Below are positions 34,379 through 43,363 of a stretch of 58,559 bases of DNA, piece by piece; position 1 is the stretch's first letter; each line of letters opens with the position of its first letter. This stretch comes from Frankia nepalensis (GTDB lineage Bacteria; Actinomycetota; Actinomycetes; Frankiales; Frankiaceae). Location of the stretch: contig NZ_JADWYU010000091.1 in assembly GCF_016786325.1 (NCBI RefSeq), positions 1-58,559 of the forward strand. Reading direction: 5' to 3'. The translations under genes and the position numbers were made by a program. The notes under the pieces were generated by a model. The model did not search any database, was not told the DNA's origin, and saw nothing but the letters and a program-made list of their open reading frames with translations.

Positions 34379-35677
34379 TCAGCCGGCGGCGGGGATGGGG
34401 TCGCCGCACCAGTCGCCGCCCGGCCGGTTGCCGGGGATCATCTCGAAGCGGTCGCCAGCCTGGTTGACCTGGAGGAAGTAGAAGCAGCTCATCGGCTGGT
34501 CGAGCCTGCCCAGGTCCACCCCGGCGAGCAGGCCGCCCCCGTCGTAGTCGTGCACCTGGCGCAGGTTTGTCATGAACGACTCGCGGGTCGGGCATGGTCC
34601 GGCGCGCTCGAGGCCCAGCAGCATCAGGTCGGCCGCCGTGTAGCCGGCGAGCGCGATCTCGCCGGTGCGGTCGTCCAGTTCGGGCGCGTACGCGTACATG
34701 TCGTTCATGAGGCGCTGCATCGCGGGAGTCTGCTCGTCGAACGTCGCGTAGGCGATCATCACTGTCAGGCCGGCCATCTGCTGGCCCTTGTCCGCCAGTT
34801 GCTCCGGGTGGTAGCCCTCGGCGCTCAGGGAGGCCTTGAGATCCACGCCCATTCCCTTGAGCTCGGCGAAGATGTCGATGAATGCCTGGCCCTGGACCGC
34901 GCCGACGAGCGCGTCGGCGCCGCTTCTGCGAACCGCCTCGGCGACCTGTTTCGGGCTGGAGATGTTCAGGGTGACGTTCGACTGGCCGACCACGTCCACC
35001 CCCGCGTGCTCCAGGCTGGGCGCGAACTTCGTCAGCACGTCGCGCGCGGCGGGAGCCTGCGGGTCGACGATCAGGAACGCCTTCGTCGCGCCCCGCGATT
35101 TCACGAATTCGCCGTAGGTGGTGATGCTGCCGGGAAGGAAGATGTTGCCGAAATGGAAGACGTTGGAGTAGCTGCTCCAGTTGACGTCGGTGGCGACGCC
35201 GACCACCGGGATGTCGTTGTCGCGCAGCCACTGGAAGGACCCCGACGCGACGAGGCTCTGCGCGAGCAGCGCGAACACCCCGTTGCCCTGGCCGTCGTCG
35301 ACGAGGCTCTGCGCCTCACGCTGGAACTTCTCGGGGTTCGACTCGTCGTCGCGCCATTCGATGACGACCTGACGACCGTGGACGCCGCCGGCCGCGTTGG
35401 CGGCGCCGATGCGGGCGGACACGGCGCTGGGTGTGGCGCGAAAGCCGGTGGCGATCCCGCCGCCGCTGTCGGGATAGACAAGGCCGATCCTGATGGTGTC
35501 CGCGGTGACCCCGGGCGCGGGTGGACATTCGCCCGCGCCGCCCGCGCCGTCGGTCGAGCCGGAGCCGGAGCCGCAGCCCGCGAGCACCGCGGGCAGGACC
35601 ACGAGAACGGCCGCGGCCGTCGCCGTGAATCTGGAAAGTAATCGTCCAGCAACCATCGGTGTCTGGTCTCCCGTCAT
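34379..35677 (-). CDS. ABC-type branched-chain amino acid substrate-binding lipoprotein
   Basis: A 432-aa type I periplasmic binding protein. The lipobox is VLAGC after a hydrophobic stretch (TATAAAVLVVLPAVLAGC). The Peripla_BP_6 fold shows IRIGLVYPDSGGGIATGF, RQVVIEWRDDESNPEKFQRE and TKAFLIVDPQAPAARDVLTK; two Cys near the C-terminus (GPCPTRE, MSCFYF) could form a disulfide. Substrate could be an amino acid, amide or aromatic compound. No permease or ATPase gene is adjacent, so it is an orphan. Among GTG 35689, GTG 35680 and ATG 35677, the last has GGAG 6 nt upstream. Confidence 0.88.
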   Translation of the reverse strand: MTGDQTPMVAGRLLSRFTATAAAVLVVLPAVLAGCGSGSGSTDGAGGAGECPPAPGVTADTIRIGLVYPDSGGGIATGFRATPSAVSARIGAANAAGGVHGRQVVIEWRDDESNPEKFQREAQSLVDDGQGNGVFALLAQSLVASGSFQWLRDNDIPVVGVATDVNWSSYSNVFHFGNIFLPGSITTYGEFVKSRGATKAFLIVDPQAPAARDVLTKFAPSLEHAGVDVVGQSNVTLNISSPKQVAEAVRRSGADALVGAVQGQAFIDIFAELKGMGVDLKASLSAEGYHPEQLADKGQQMAGLTVMIAYATFDEQTPAMQRLMNDMYAYAPELDDRTGEIALAGYTAADLMLLGLERAGPCPTRESFMTNLRQVHDYDGGGLLAGVDLGRLDQPMSCFYFLQVNQAGDRFEMIPGNRPGGDWCGDPIPAAG

Positions 35678-35902
35678 CACGCGCTCCACGACAGGGCGAG
35701 GTCACCCCCGTCGGCCAGGCCGCGGGTGGGTGACCCACGTCACGTCATGCTCCCCCTGTGCCGGACAATAGCGTCGGTCGACGCCAGATGCGCCGCGGGT
35801 CTCGACGGGGGATCCGGACATCGGAGTCGCTCGCCCTCGGATCGGCGTGGCCCGCGCGGCAGGAAAGGGCGGTCCGTGGCCGGGTGACCTGGTCGTCAGG
35901 TG

Positions 35903-36240
35903 CTACCAGCCCGCGGACACGCCGTAGAAGACGTTTCCGCCGCTGAAGCCCGAGTGCCAGAGCTGACTGGCGGCGAAGTAGTCGACATAGCCGAGGTCGG
36001 TGTCCCAGCCCGTCTGGCCGCGCCCCACCCAGGCCCGGTAGCCGCCGGAGACGGGCTCGAACGCGGCGATGTCGGCACGGCTGTCGCCGTTGAAGTTCCC
36101 CACGCCCGGCAGTTCGGAGTTCGCGACGAAGTAGTCGCTTCACTTGGTCGCGGCGCCGAAGGTCGTCCCGAACGACTGCGCGACGTACGCGTCGGCGGCG
36201 GATCCGCGCGTGAAGTACACGATGTCGTCACGCCAGAGTC
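35903..36240 (-). pseudogene. FG-GAP/VCBS repeat protein remnant
   Basis: The minus strand encodes part of a beta-propeller repeat protein: DDIVYFTRGSAADAYVAQSF and FGAATK, then a TGA where homologues have Trp (K-W-SDYF), then SDYFVANSELPGVGNFNGDS and ADIAAFEPVSGGYRAW, ending VFYGVSAGW. The Asp-rich GNFNGDSRAD loop is the calcium-binding FG-GAP motif. The 5' part is missing beyond about 36240. With a nonsense codon and a truncated front it is non-functional. Confidence 0.7.
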
Positions 36241-36337
36241 GGGGTCTTGCGGGTCAGCGGGATTCCTGGTCGGCGGCATGACAGCCGCCTGGGGAACCGG
36301 CGGTCGCGGCGAGCGACCCATCGAGCGCGATCCGGCG

Positions 36338-36369
36338 TTGACAACGTAACCAAGCAAGCGCATGCTTGG
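36338..36369 (+). promoter_or_regulatory. Promoter with overlapping inverted repeat, steroid module
   Basis: TTGACA (36338-36343) and CATGCT (36361-36366) are 17 nt apart, a good -35/-10 pair. CCAAGCA (36350-36356) and TGCTTGG (36363-36369) form a 7-bp dyad around 6 nt covering the spacer and -10, an ideal repressor site. It lies about 165 nt before the dehydrogenase GTG. No other gene is evident from 36370 to 36531. Confidence 0.5.
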
Positions 36370-36531
36370 GCCCACTGTTCAGTGGTCAAGGCCTTTTCGT
36401 TCCTTGGCGCTGTGATTCTGGTCGCTTTGCCCATCCCACCTGTACCCGTCGTTCCTGCCTGCTTGCCCGCGCGAAGCCGCGCCCGCCTCAGGTATTGGCG
36501 CCGCCTTCGCCGACGTCGAAGGGACCTGTCC

Positions 36532-38361
36532 GTGGACGCCGTTTCGGACCCCGCCTTAACCCCCGGCCCAACGTCACCCGAGAGCGCTCGCGGCCCTGTC
36601 CGGCCCGCGGGCTTCAGCCGCCGCGCGGTGCTGCGCGGCGCCGCCTACGCCGGCGGAGGCCTGCTGAGCACCGGCCTGTTCAGCGGACTCGCGACACCGG
36701 CGTTCGCGGCGGCCGAGTACGACGTCGTGGTCGTCGGCTCCGGCGCCGCGGGTATGACGGCGGCCCTGCGGGCCGCGAAGCGTGGCCTGAGCACGGTCGT
36801 GATCGAGAAGGCGCCGACGTTCGGCGGCTCGGCCGCCCGGTCCGGCGCCGGTGTCTGGATCCCGAACAACCAGGTGATCCTGGCGGCCGGCGTGCCCGAC
36901 AGCCCGGCGAAGGCGGCGGCCTACCTGTCCGCGGTGGTCGGCGGCGATGTGCCCGCCGCCCGGCAGAACGCCTTTCTCAGCAACGGCCCGGCGATGATCT
37001 CGTTCGTCGTCGGCAACAGCCCGTTGCGTTTCCGCTGGATGGAGGGGTATTCCGACTACTACCCCGAGCTGTACGGCGGCATGCCGAACGGCCGGTCCAT
37101 CGAACCGGCGATGCTGGACGGCAACCTGCTCGGCGCGGAACTCGCCCGGCTCAACCCGTCCTACATTCCGGTACCGGCCGGCCTGGTCATCTACAGCGCC
37201 GAGTACAAGTGGCTCAACATCGCGGCCGTGAACGCGCGGGGCGTGGCGGTCGCCGCCGAGGCCGCCGCCCGGGGTGTCGCGGCGTCACTGGCCGGCCAGG
37301 TGCCGCTGACAATGGGCCAGGCGCTGGCCGGCGGGCTGCGGGCGGGCCTGGCGGCGGCGAACGTCCCGGTTCTGCTGAACACCCCGCTCGTGGACCTCGC
37401 CGTGGAGAGCGGTCGGGTGGTCGGCGTGGTCGCCACGCAGAACGGGACGAATACGACGATCCGGGCCCGGCGGGGTGTGGTCGTCGCGGCCGGGGGATTC
37501 GAGCGCAACGCCGGCATGCGCGCCGAGTTCCAGGCGCAGCCGATCGGCACGAGCTGGACCGTCGGTGCCCGGGAGAACACCGGCGACGGCATCGAGGCGG
37601 GGGAGGAGATCGGCGCCGCGCTGGCGCTGATGGACGACTCCTGGTGGGGGCCGGCGATTCCGCTGCCCGATCAGGCCTACTTCTGCCTGGCCGAACGGAC
37701 GCTGCCGGGTTCGATCATGGTCAACCAGGCCGGGCAGCGGTTCGTCAACGAGGCGGCGCCCTACAGCGACGTCGTCCATGTGATGTACGAACGCAACGCG
37801 GTCTCGCCGCACATCCCAGCCTGGATGATCGTCGACCAGAACTACCGGAACCGCTACCTGTTCAGGGACATCGCGCCGCTGCTGCCGTTCCCGGACTCCT
37901 GGTATGACAGCGGCGCGGTGTTCAAGGCGTCGACGATCCAGGGCCTGGCCGCCAAGATCGGGGTTCCCGGCGCGGCGCTCGCCAGCACGGTCAGCCGGTT
38001 CAACGGCTTCGCGCTGCGCGGCCGAGACGCCGACTTCGGCCGTGGCGACAGCGCCTACGACCACTACTTCACCGACCCCGGCGTGATCCCGAACTCCTGC
38101 CTGGCGGCGCTGTGGCTGCCGCCGTTCTACGCCTTCAAGATCGTGCCGGGTGACCTCGGCACCAAGGGCGGCATGGTGACGGACGCGTCCGCGCGGGTGC
38201 TCCGGGCCAACGGGGCGGTCATCCCTGGGCTTTATGCGGCCGGTAACTCCAGCGCCGCCGTCATGGGCCACAGCTACACCGGCTCGGGGGCGACGCTCGG
38301 CCCGGCGATGACCTTTGGCTACGTGGCCGCCAATCACATCGCCGACAACCCGCCTGCCTGA
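36532..38361 (+). CDS. kstD: Exported 3-ketosteroid delta-1-dehydrogenase-like flavoprotein
   Basis: A 609-aa FAD protein of the fumarate reductase/KstD family, expected to introduce the C1-C2 double bond in 3-ketosteroids. A twin-arginine signal (FSRRAVLRGAAYAGGG, cleavage after TPAFA) precedes the FAD fold YDVVVVGSGAAGMTAALRAA and the flavin segment GGSAARSGAGVWIP. The C-terminal motifs PPFYAFKIVPGDLGTKGG and VMGHSYTGSGATLGPAMTFG match KstD enzymes, including the active-site Tyr. GTG 36532 has GAAGGGA 7-8 nt upstream. It is 21 nt from the cholesterol-oxidase-like gene. Related acyl-steroid or other flavin reductases remain possible. Confidence 0.82.
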   Translation: MDAVSDPALTPGPTSPESARGPVRPAGFSRRAVLRGAAYAGGGLLSTGLFSGLATPAFAAAEYDVVVVGSGAAGMTAALRAAKRGLSTVVIEKAPTFGGSAARSGAGVWIPNNQVILAAGVPDSPAKAAAYLSAVVGGDVPAARQNAFLSNGPAMISFVVGNSPLRFRWMEGYSDYYPELYGGMPNGRSIEPAMLDGNLLGAELARLNPSYIPVPAGLVIYSAEYKWLNIAAVNARGVAVAAEAAARGVAASLAGQVPLTMGQALAGGLRAGLAAANVPVLLNTPLVDLAVESGRVVGVVATQNGTNTTIRARRGVVVAAGGFERNAGMRAEFQAQPIGTSWTVGARENTGDGIEAGEEIGAALALMDDSWWGPAIPLPDQAYFCLAERTLPGSIMVNQAGQRFVNEAAPYSDVVHVMYERNAVSPHIPAWMIVDQNYRNRYLFRDIAPLLPFPDSWYDSGAVFKASTIQGLAAKIGVPGAALASTVSRFNGFALRGRDADFGRGDSAYDHYFTDPGVIPNSCLAALWLPPFYAFKIVPGDLGTKGGMVTDASARVLRANGAVIPGLYAAGNSSAAVMGHSYTGSGATLGPAMTFGYVAANHIADNPPA

Positions 38362-38382
38362 GCCACCTCGTCAGGAGAACCA

Positions 38383-40188
38383 ATGGACATGCAAGGAAGG
38401 CCCCACGCCCCGGCCGCGGCCGCGCGTCCAGCTTCGGCGCGTCCAGCTTCGGCTCCCGCGGCCGGCCCCGGCGGCTCGCGGCGCGCTTTCGTCGCCGGCG
38501 CGGTAGCCGCCACGGTGGCGGCTGTCGGCGCCAGCTGGACTCCGGCGTTCCGCGTGCCCGCGGCGGCCGGCGCGACGGCGGCGCCGCCCGGCTTCCCCGC
38601 CTCGATTCCGCTCTACCGGCAGGCGTTCCAGAACTGGTCCGGCGAGGTCGTGGTCGAGGATGTGTGGTCGTGCGCGCCGAGCACACCGGCCGAGGTCGTC
38701 ACGCTCGCCAACTGGGCGCAGGTGAACGGCTGGCGATTACGGCCGGTCGGCGCCCGGCTGGCCTGGTCGCCGCTGGCATTCGCGGCCGGAAGTTCGGCCA
38801 ACCTGCTGCTCGTGGACACCACCGACCACCTCACCGCGATTACCGTCAATCCCGGTTCTCCGGCGTCCGTAACCGCGCAGGCGGGCGCGACTCTCGATGC
38901 GGTCATGGCGGCGCTCGAACCGGCGGGTTATGGGTTGAATGCCGCCCCGGCGATTGGTGAGAACACTATCGGCGGGGTGCTGGCCACCGGGGCCCGCGGC
39001 ACGGGGATCGCGGCCGTAGGCGAGACCACCACCCCCGGCCACACCTTCGGATCGCTGAGCAACCTGGTCGTGTCGCTGACGGCGGTGGTGTGGAACGGGG
39101 CGCAGGGCCGCTACGTCCTGCGCACGTTCACCCGCGGCGAGCCGGAGATCCAGGCGCTGCTCGTGCACCTGGGCCGGGCCTTCGTCGTCGAGGCCACCCT
39201 GCGGGTCGGCGCGAACCGCAGGCTGCGCTGCCAGAGCTGGTTCAACGTCAGCGCCGCGACCCTGTTCGCGCCGCCCTCGACCGCCGGTCCGCAGTCGTTC
39301 GCCAGCTACGTCGCCGCCAGCGGGCGGGTGGTCTGCATCTGGTTCCCGTTCACCGCGAACCCGTGGCTGCGGGTGTGGACCGTCAGCCCAACCAGGCCGT
39401 GGACGGCACGCCAGGTCAACGGCCCCTACAACTACCCGTTCAACGACATCGTGTCGCCGGAGATCTCGAGCCTGCTCTCGGCGATCACTCTCGGCGACGT
39501 GAGCAAGACCCCTTCGATGATGCAGACGCAGATCGGTCTGGTCGGCACCGGCCTGGTCTCCACCGCCAGCTGGGACCTGTGGGGCTGGTCGAAGAACATG
39601 CTCTCCTACGTCCGCTCGTCCACCCTGCGGATCACGACCACCTGCTACGCCGTCCACATCCGGCGGGCCGACATCCAGCGTGCCGTGGCGGAGTTCCACG
39701 CCTTCTACGCGGCGAAGCTCGAGGAGTACCGAGGCCGCGGGGAGTACCCGATGAACGGCCCGGTGGAGGTGCGGGTGACCGGCCTGGACAATCCCGCCGA
39801 CTGCCAGGTCGCGGGCGCGGTGCCAGCGTCGCTGTCACCGCTGCGGCCACGGCCGGACCATCCGGAATGGGACGCGGTCGTCTGGTTCGACGTGGTCAGC
39901 CTTCCCGGGACGCCGAAACAGAACCAGTTCTACCGCGAGCTCGAGGCCTGGATCCGGTCGAATTTCAGCGGTGGGTACGCGGCTGTCCGGCCGGAGTGGT
40001 CGAAGCGGTTCGCGCACACCGACGCCGGTCCCTGGACCGACGCGTCCGCCCTGGCCTCGACGATTCCCGACTCCTACCGCGCCGGCGTGCCGGCGGGTAC
40101 CGGCTGGGACGCCGCGCGCGCGACGTTGAACGCGTTCGACCCGCACCGGGTATTCAGCAACGCGTTCCTCGACGCCATGTTGCCCTGA
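38383..40188 (+). CDS. Type II cholesterol-oxidase-like FAD protein
   Basis: A 601-aa oxidase with a twin-arginine signal (GSRRAFVAGAVAATVAA). The FAD-binding (vanillyl-alcohol oxidase fold) domain holds GATLDAVMAALEPAGYGLN and TIGGVLATGARGTGIAA; the large C-terminal part, with WFPFTANPWLRVWTV, YNYPFNDIVSPEISSL and DAARATLNAFDPHRVFSN, matches the cholesterol oxidase substrate-binding domain, and length fits (about 610 aa). In this fold a His two residues before a Trp/Phe usually binds FAD covalently; here the stretch reads GARLAWSPL, with Leu at that place. AGGAG stands 5 nt before the ATG. It forms an operon with the KstD-like gene. Confidence 0.8.
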   Translation: MDMQGRPHAPAAAARPASARPASAPAAGPGGSRRAFVAGAVAATVAAVGASWTPAFRVPAAAGATAAPPGFPASIPLYRQAFQNWSGEVVVEDVWSCAPSTPAEVVTLANWAQVNGWRLRPVGARLAWSPLAFAAGSSANLLLVDTTDHLTAITVNPGSPASVTAQAGATLDAVMAALEPAGYGLNAAPAIGENTIGGVLATGARGTGIAAVGETTTPGHTFGSLSNLVVSLTAVVWNGAQGRYVLRTFTRGEPEIQALLVHLGRAFVVEATLRVGANRRLRCQSWFNVSAATLFAPPSTAGPQSFASYVAASGRVVCIWFPFTANPWLRVWTVSPTRPWTARQVNGPYNYPFNDIVSPEISSLLSAITLGDVSKTPSMMQTQIGLVGTGLVSTASWDLWGWSKNMLSYVRSSTLRITTTCYAVHIRRADIQRAVAEFHAFYAAKLEEYRGRGEYPMNGPVEVRVTGLDNPADCQVAGAVPASLSPLRPRPDHPEWDAVVWFDVVSLPGTPKQNQFYRELEAWIRSNFSGGYAAVRPEWSKRFAHTDAGPWTDASALASTIPDSYRAGVPAGTGWDAARATLNAFDPHRVFSNAFLDAMLP

Positions 40189-40608
40189 CGAGGTTGCCCT
40201 GACGAGCGCCAGCCCCGACGACGGTTCGACTGCATGCGGTACTCAGATGTAACCGTACGGTCATCGTTCGTGGAGGCGCTGGAGCGCCCGCTGATCAGGC
40301 CGGCGGGACGACTACCTCCGAGTACTCGAGCTCCAAGGCCGTCCACAGGCACTGCCCGCGAAGCGGCCGTGGCACCTTATAGTCGTCTCGAATGGTCGTC
40401 TTGTCGCGGAAGTCGCTGGCTGTTCCACTGGTCCGCTCTTGCGTGAGTTCTGTGCGGCTGTCGCTAGGTGGACGAGCGTGACGCGTGGGCGCGGCCCGCG
40501 GGTGTCGGTGTGCCGAGCGCCGAACGGCCCGTGGGCCTCACCCACCGTCGCGACCAACAGGCTGTCGGAGCAGGGCGCAACCCGTCTGCATGGATCGTGG
40601 AGGCCGTC
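40189..40608. other. Intergenic region with palindrome ACCGTACGGT
   Basis: 420 nt without a supported gene. A perfect 10-bp palindrome ACCGTACGGT lies at 40252-40261, of the kind bound by TetR-family proteins. TATAGT at 40378-40383 could be a -10 element for the downstream SDR gene, but no -35 is clear. Confidence 0.35.
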
Positions 40609-41550
40609 ATGGTGGGAGTGCCCAGGCAGCGGCGCTGGCGCGCGGACGATGTTCCTGAGCTGAGCGGGCGAACGGCCGTCATCACGGGCGCGAACTCGGG
40701 GATCGGCTTCGAGGCCGCCAAGGTGCTCGCCGGACGCGGCGTGACGGTCGTCCTGGCATGCCGCAACCCGGTCAAGGCACAGGCCGCCGTGGACCGCATC
40801 CGTGCCGTTGCTCCCGAGGCGGACCTCTCCACGCTGGAGATGGACCTCAACTCGCTCGCCTCGGTTCGCAAGGCCGCCGACGAGCTGCTCGCCAAGCACT
40901 CCGTCATCGACCTGCTCATCAACAACGCCGGCGTGATCATGCTGCCGCACGGGCAGACGGAGGACGGCTTCGAGCAGCATTTCGGGATCAACCACCTTGC
41001 CCATTTCGCCTTCACCGGGCTCGTGCTGAACGCGGTCCTGGCCGCCGAGGCCGGCCGGGTCGTGACGGTCGGCAGCAACGGGCACCGGATGGGGAAGCTC
41101 GACTTCGACGACCTCGCCTTCACGCAGGGTTACAAGCCGCTACGGGGCTACGGCCGGTCGAAGCTCGCGAACCTGCTGTTCGCCTACGAGTTGCAGCGCC
41201 GGCTGGAGGCGGCGGGTGTGCCGGCCAGGTCTCTCGCCGCGCATCCCGGCGGCGCGAACACGGACGCCGGCGGTTTCGCCGGCAGCGCGGGCAAGCAGCA
41301 GATCAAGAAAGTGATCGACTACATTCCCAATCCCATCGTGCACTCGGCGCACAAGGGCGCCCTGCCCATCCTGCGCGCGGCGGTGGACCCCTCCACGAAG
41401 GGCGGCGAGTACTACGGCCCGTCCGGGCTGCTGAAGATGACCGGACGCCCGGTCGTCGTCTCGTCCAACGCCGCGTCGCGTGATCCCAAGACCGCCCAGC
41501 GTCTGTGGGAGCTCTCGGAGACGCTGACCGGGGTGACCTACCCGCTCTGA
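40609..41550 (+). CDS. Short-chain dehydrogenase/reductase, retinol-dehydrogenase type
   Basis: A 313-aa SDR. The cofactor motif is AVITGANSGIGFEAAKVLAG with CRNP after the second strand, suggesting NADP. NNAGV follows, and the catalytic set is Ser in VVTVGSNGHRM, then YGRSKLANLLFAYEL for Tyr and Lys. Length and YYGPSGLLKMTG near the end match the WW-oxidoreductase/retinol-dehydrogenase-like group. The ATG at 40609 has GGAGG 5 nt upstream; the frame is open to 40468 without support. A strong hairpin follows at 41604. Confidence 0.92.
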   Translation: MVGVPRQRRWRADDVPELSGRTAVITGANSGIGFEAAKVLAGRGVTVVLACRNPVKAQAAVDRIRAVAPEADLSTLEMDLNSLASVRKAADELLAKHSVIDLLINNAGVIMLPHGQTEDGFEQHFGINHLAHFAFTGLVLNAVLAAEAGRVVTVGSNGHRMGKLDFDDLAFTQGYKPLRGYGRSKLANLLFAYELQRRLEAAGVPARSLAAHPGGANTDAGGFAGSAGKQQIKKVIDYIPNPIVHSAHKGALPILRAAVDPSTKGGEYYGPSGLLKMTGRPVVVSSNAASRDPKTAQRLWELSETLTGVTYPL

Positions 41551-41603
41551 GCCCGCCTTTCGTCTCGCCGTCACCCGGCCGAGACGCGCGGCGCGGACCT
41601 GTT

Positions 41604-41637
41604 CAGCCCCGGCCCGGCGTGCGCCGGACCGGGGCTG
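41604..41637 (+). terminator. GC-rich hairpin terminator after the SDR gene
   Basis: CAGCCCCGG-C-CCGGCG (41604-41619) pairs with CGCCGG-A-CCGGGGCTG (41622-41637) across a 2-nt loop with one internal mismatch: 15 paired bases. It is 54 nt after the stop codon. The remaining sequence up to 41898 shows no gene. Confidence 0.6.
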
Positions 41638-41898
41638 CGTTCGCGGTCACACTCCGGCTCGTGGACCTGGCACCGACCTCGCGGCCGGACCGCCGTCGCC
41701 GATGACGTGATCGTCTTTCGCGCCCGTCGGTGGTCGTGAGCCGGTCCCGTCGACGCGCTCGGGCGACCCAGGCCGTGATCGCCGGTTGGTGGGCGATGGC
41801 GCGGCCGCCGAGAGATCTTGGCGATGGCGCTGGGTGGCGCGGGTCCGCCGCGGATCCCGCGGTCCGTGAAGGATGTCCGGCGTCCCGCGGCGGGCCGC

Positions 41899-42210
41899 TC
41901 AGGAACCGTTCGCCACCGAGCGCTGCACGACCTCGAACTCCAGCAGGGACGAGCCGGACGCCACGGGGCGGGCGCGCTCCCCGGAGTGCGCCTCCATGGC
42001 CGGCCCGTTGAGCCACGCCTGGAACGATTCCTCGCTGTCCCAGTGCGTCACCACGAAGTACCGGTTGTCGCCCTTCACCGGCCGCAGCAGTTCGAACGAC
42101 TGGAAGCCGGGCTGCCCGTCTACCGCGTGCAGCCGGTTGGCGAACCGCTTCTCCAGCTCGGGGCCGGCGCCCTCGGGAATCTCGATGGCATTGATCTTCA
42201 CGACAGTCAC
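41899..42210 (-). CDS. MhuD-like heme-degrading monooxygenase
   Basis: A 103-aa protein of the antibiotic biosynthesis monooxygenase fold. It is closely similar to mycobacterial MhuD along its whole length: VVKINAIEIPEGAGPELEKR, FELLRPVKGDNRYFVVTHW and SLLEFEVV. Residues important in MhuD are present at the same positions: Asn7 and Trp66 lining the heme pocket and His75 (AMEAHSG) as axial ligand. Such enzymes open the heme ring and free iron. No heme uptake genes are nearby. The gene is preceded by 99 nt separating it from the convergent-oriented double VOC gene on the same strand. Confidence 0.85.
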   Translation of the reverse strand: MTVVKINAIEIPEGAGPELEKRFANRLHAVDGQPGFQSFELLRPVKGDNRYFVVTHWDSEESFQAWLNGPAMEAHSGERARPVASGSSLLEFEVVQRSVANGS

Positions 42211-42309
42211 GCTGCCCAGCGTATGACCAGACCCGGATCCGGCGTAGGCCCAGAGGCGGCGGTAGGCGGCGGTGGGCGGCGTCGAGGACGGCGCGCGCCG
42301 CGGTGGTGG

Positions 42310-43359
42310 CTACTCGCCCGGTCGAATCGGATGCCAGCCGCGGTTGGAACCCGCGACGAGGTCAAAGTAGAGCCCGAACTCCGTCAGGCAGGACACCCGG
42401 ACCGCGCCGTCGGGATCCTCTCGCCTGCCGCCAAGCAGGTGCACGTCGAACCCAAGCACGCTCTCGACGGCGGCGTCGACGTCTTCGACCGCGAGCCCGA
42501 GCCGCCACCCGCCCACATCGAGAAGCTGCGGCCAGTCGCGGTTCTGGCCGGGGAATCGTGGTTCGATCAGCTCGATGTTGAGATAGGCGCTTCGCAGCAG
42601 CCGAACCTTCGACACCTTCACGCGGGCGTCGACATTGGCATATGCGCCGAAGCCGCTGCCATGCGGGTCGGACACCGGCCCCATGTCGTAGAAGCGTTCG
42701 CAGCCGAGCGCGTCCTCGAAGAAGGCGGACGCCTCCTCGATGTCGGCGACGCCGACGCTCACGTGCTCGAAACCGCGGAAGCCAGCCAGCCCCGGACCGG
42801 TGGACACGCGCGGCGTCGCGCCGCGGTCCGGCGCGGCCGGGTTCCACAGCCGCCCGTCGAAGTCCGCCATGTAGGCGCGGCCGTTCGGGTACGTCAGGAT
42901 CTCGAAGTGGAGGCCGAACGACGCCATCCCGTGAATGGCGTAGGAGCCCTCGCCGACCTCGGGCGCGTTCGTGGTCGGTTTCTTCCCCGGACCCAGCACG
43001 TACAGGTCCGAGCGCTGAAGGAATTCCAGCGCGGCGTCGATGTCGTCGACATAGCCGGCGAGGTGCCATCCGCCGACGTCGAGCATCATGGGCCACAGCG
43101 TGCGCTGCCCAGGATAGGTCGCCTCGAGAAGACGTATGTTCAGGAAAGGTGTACGCAGGAGGCGGGACCGCCGGATCACCGCGCGGACGTCGGCGTTCGC
43201 GTGGGCGCGCAGTGTCGAGCGCCTTCGGTCGCTGAGCTCGCCCTCGTCGTCGAGGACCTCAGCCCCGAAGACGGACACCAGGAACGACGACGCCTCTGCC
43301 AGGTCGGCGACGGTGCAGGTCAGCTCCTGGATGCCGAGCAGCGAGGCCAGTCCGCCCAT
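42310..43359 (-). CDS. Double VOC-domain protein
   Basis: A 349-aa protein with two related halves, each a glyoxalase/dioxygenase-type module set. The first half has IQELTCTVADLAEASSFLVS and TPFLNIRLLEATYPGQRTLW with MMLDVGGWHLAGYVDD; the second FEHVSVGVADIEEASAFFED and SAYLNIELIEPRFPGQNRDW with LLDVGGWRLGLAVED. The repeated NI-x-L-(L/I)-E and LDVGGW segments prove an internal duplication. Metal ligands are less regular than in true extradiol dioxygenases (first half lacks a His in the first strand), so catalysis may rest with one half. Its promoter overlaps that of the divergent SnoaL gene. Confidence 0.8.
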   Translation of the reverse strand: MGGLASLLGIQELTCTVADLAEASSFLVSVFGAEVLDDEGELSDRRRSTLRAHANADVRAVIRRSRLLRTPFLNIRLLEATYPGQRTLWPMMLDVGGWHLAGYVDDIDAALEFLQRSDLYVLGPGKKPTTNAPEVGEGSYAIHGMASFGLHFEILTYPNGRAYMADFDGRLWNPAAPDRGATPRVSTGPGLAGFRGFEHVSVGVADIEEASAFFEDALGCERFYDMGPVSDPHGSGFGAYANVDARVKVSKVRLLRSAYLNIELIEPRFPGQNRDWPQLLDVGGWRLGLAVEDVDAAVESVLGFDVHLLGGRREDPDGAVRVSCLTEFGLYFDLVAGSNRGWHPIRPGE

Positions 43360-43363
43360 GGGC

